Below, in pieces: positions 39,774 to 41,360 of a stretch of 41,360 bases of DNA. Origin of the DNA: Anaerolineales bacterium UBA7227. GTDB lineage: Bacteria; Chloroflexota; Anaerolineae; Anaerolineales; Villigracilaceae. Where the stretch lies: contig DKTP01000082.1 in NCBI GenBank assembly GCA_002473085.1, positions 1 through 41,360 on the forward strand. The letters run 5' to 3'. The notes beneath the pieces were generated by a model. It did not search any database. It worked only from the letters and a program-made list of their open reading frames with translations, and was not told where the DNA came from. The position numbers were made by a program, and so were the translations under genes. Within the stretch, counting starts at the first letter, position 1; each line of letters opens with the position of its first letter.

Positions 39774-41360
39774 ATGGCAGTCACCGCGAATCTCGGTTAC
39801 CCGCGCCTGGGCGCGGGGCGCGAACTCAAGTGGGCATTGGAAGGCTACTGGTCGGGCAAGGTCAGCGCGGCGGACCTCCTGAAGACGGGCCGCGAACTGC
39901 GGCTGGCGCATTGGAAACTCCAGCAGGCCGCGGGCGTGGACGTCATCCCCTCCAACGACTTTTCGTTCTACGACCACGTCCTCGACGCCGCCCGCATGGT
40001 CGGCGCGGTCCCCTGGCGTTATTCCCAACTCAAAAATCCCACCGACATTGACCTCTACTTCGCGATGGCGCGCGGCGTTCAAAAAAACGGGCAAACCTTC
40101 GCCGCCATGGAAATGACCAAGTGGTTCGACACCAACTACCATTACATCGTCCCCGAGATCGAACCAGACCAGAACTTCCGCCTGACCTCCACCAAAGTGA
40201 TTGACGAATTCATCGAGGCGAAAAAGGCGGGGATTCACACCCGCCCCGTCATGCTCGGACCTGTGTCCTTTCTCCTGCTCAGCAAACCCGCCGCTCCCCG
40301 CTACAACCCGCTCGCCGCGCTGGACGAGTTGATTCCCGTCTACGCCGAGGTCTTGGGACGACTTAGCGAGGTCGGCGCCGACTGGGTGCAGTTCGACGAA
40401 CCCTGCCTCGCCCTCGACCTGGACGAGTCCGCGCAACAGGCTTACATCGGCGCCTACATCCAATTCAACGCATACGCCATGATGACAGGCGCTGAATTCC
40501 CGCGCATCATGCTCGCGACGTACTTCGGCGGACTGGGCGACAATCTCCCGCTGGCGGCCAACCTGCCCGTGGACGGTCTGCACGTGGACCTGGCGCGCGC
40601 CCCGCGTCAACTCGACGACGTCCTGGCCGCGCTGCCCGAGGGGAAGATTCTCTCCCTCGGCGTGGTGGACGGCCGCAACGTCTGGCGGACCGACCTCGAC
40701 GCCGCGCTGGATCAGGTCCAACGGGCGGCCTCCGCGCTGGGAAGCGACCGCGTCCAGATCGCGCCCTCCTGCTCGCTGATGTTCAGTCCGCACGACCTCG
40801 ACCTCGAAACCGAACTGGACGACGAACTGCATTCGTGGCTGGCGTTCGCGCGTCAGAAATTGGACGAGTTGAACGCGCTCAAAGAAGCGGCGAATCAAGG
40901 CGTCGGGTCTGTCGCCGAGGCGTTTGCCGTCAGCCGCAAAGCCATAGAAGACCGCCGCAACTCGCCGCGCACGCACAATTCCGAAGTCCGCCAGCGTTTG
41001 GACGCGGTGGACGAGTCCATGCTGCGGCGCGCCCACGATTACGTCACGCGCAAAGCCGCGCAAACGCGGACGTTTCCCCTGCCGCCCCTGCCGACTACCA
41101 CCATCGGCTCCTTCCCGCAGACCGCCGAAGTCCGCGCCCACCGCGCCGCCAGAAAAAAAGACTCGCTCACGCAGGCCGAATACGATGAACTGATGAAAGC
41201 CGAGATCGCCCGCACGGTTCACTTGCAGGAGGAGCTCGGTTTGGACGTGCTGGTTCACGGCGAATTCGAACGCTCCGACATGGTGGAATACTTCGGCGAG
41301 CGCCTCACGGGGATCGCCTTCACGCAAAACGGCTGGGTGCAAAGTTACGGCTCGCGCGCC
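39774..41360 (+). CDS. metE: Cobalamin-independent methionine synthase (partial, 3' end outside window)
   Basis: MetE transfers a methyl group from 5-methyltetrahydrofolate-polyglutamate to homocysteine, the last step of methionine synthesis, without vitamin B12. The 529 codons seen cover the whole N-terminal barrel (NLGYPRLGAGRELKWALEGYW, then SNDFSFYDHVLDAARM, EMTKWFDTNYHYIVPE, QFDEPCLALDL) and the start of the catalytic barrel (TTIGSFPQTAEVRAHR, then GLDVLVHGEFERSDMVEYFGE). The zinc ligands lie beyond the window end. A full protein would be about 750 residues. TTGGAG precedes the ATG. It is transcribed alone from a promoter with a palindromic operator. Confidence 0.95.
   Translation, partial: MAVTANLGYPRLGAGRELKWALEGYWSGKVSAADLLKTGRELRLAHWKLQQAAGVDVIPSNDFSFYDHVLDAARMVGAVPWRYSQLKNPTDIDLYFAMARGVQKNGQTFAAMEMTKWFDTNYHYIVPEIEPDQNFRLTSTKVIDEFIEAKKAGIHTRPVMLGPVSFLLLSKPAAPRYNPLAALDELIPVYAEVLGRLSEVGADWVQFDEPCLALDLDESAQQAYIGAYIQFNAYAMMTGAEFPRIMLATYFGGLGDNLPLAANLPVDGLHVDLARAPRQLDDVLAALPEGKILSLGVVDGRNVWRTDLDAALDQVQRAASALGSDRVQIAPSCSLMFSPHDLDLETELDDELHSWLAFARQKLDELNALKEAANQGVGSVAEAFAVSRKAIEDRRNSPRTHNSEVRQRLDAVDESMLRRAHDYVTRKAAQTRTFPLPPLPTTTIGSFPQTAEVRAHRAARKKDSLTQAEYDELMKAEIARTVHLQEELGLDVLVHGEFERSDMVEYFGERLTGIAFTQNGWVQSYGSRA

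Overview
The window looks like a chromosomal piece of a GC-rich bacterium of the phylum Chloroflexota, probably class Anaerolineae. This is an inference from gene content and style: lipoproteins with Pro/Thr/Ala-rich linkers, a very large investment in peptide-type ABC import, a response regulator fused to a roadblock-like domain, a geranylgeranyl-reductase-like flavoprotein and period-7/period-9 repeats between genes. No rRNA or marker protein in the window settles the taxonomy. Nothing suggests a phage, plasmid, insertion sequence or CRISPR array.

Layout. (1) 1-4961, plus strand: a heptanucleotide array, an O-antigen ligase-like membrane protein, a sulfotransferase, a NarL-type sensor histidine kinase and an alpha/beta hydrolase. 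(2) 4971-9918, minus strand: a housekeeping run transcribed as maf - penicillin-binding lipoprotein - rsgA - holB. (3) 10072-28934, plus strand: an almost 19-kb block of peptide/nickel-family (Dpp/Opp-like) ABC transporter genes with three substrate-binding lipoproteins, four permeases and six ATPases, plus a membrane-anchored cytochrome c and a small two-helix membrane protein. (4) 28991-32896, plus strand: a response regulator, tRNA-Gln(TTG), glmU, cdd and recO. (5) 33262-38022, minus strand: a PHP-domain phosphoesterase and an FAD reductase; then an ArsR-like repressor operon with an MFS exporter and a small Cys-containing protein. (6) 38295-41360, plus strand: a Crp/Fnr regulator, a hemerythrin-domain protein and the first 529 codons of metE, cut by the window end.

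How they work together. The ABC block splits into system 1 (two ATPases, lipoprotein, two permeases, cytochrome), system 2 (lipoprotein, two permeases with large extracytoplasmic inserts, two ATPases, small membrane protein) and system 3 (two ATPases and a lipoprotein with no permease of its own). The system 2 lipoprotein is the most unusual gene: its motifs occur in circularly permuted order relative to normal family 5 binding proteins. Stem-loops between the lipoprotein and permease genes probably set expression ratios.

Regulation is unusually readable. Two adjoining TTAGA-N6-TCTAA palindromes cover the -10 box of the ArsR/MFS operon. An FNR-type half-site pair is centred at about -41.5 of the hemerythrin promoter, directly behind a Crp/Fnr gene. 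A 21-bp palindrome overlaps the metE -10 box. Heptanucleotide arrays of three unrelated sequences end at, or within one base of, the start codons of three genes (O-antigen ligase, holB, recO).
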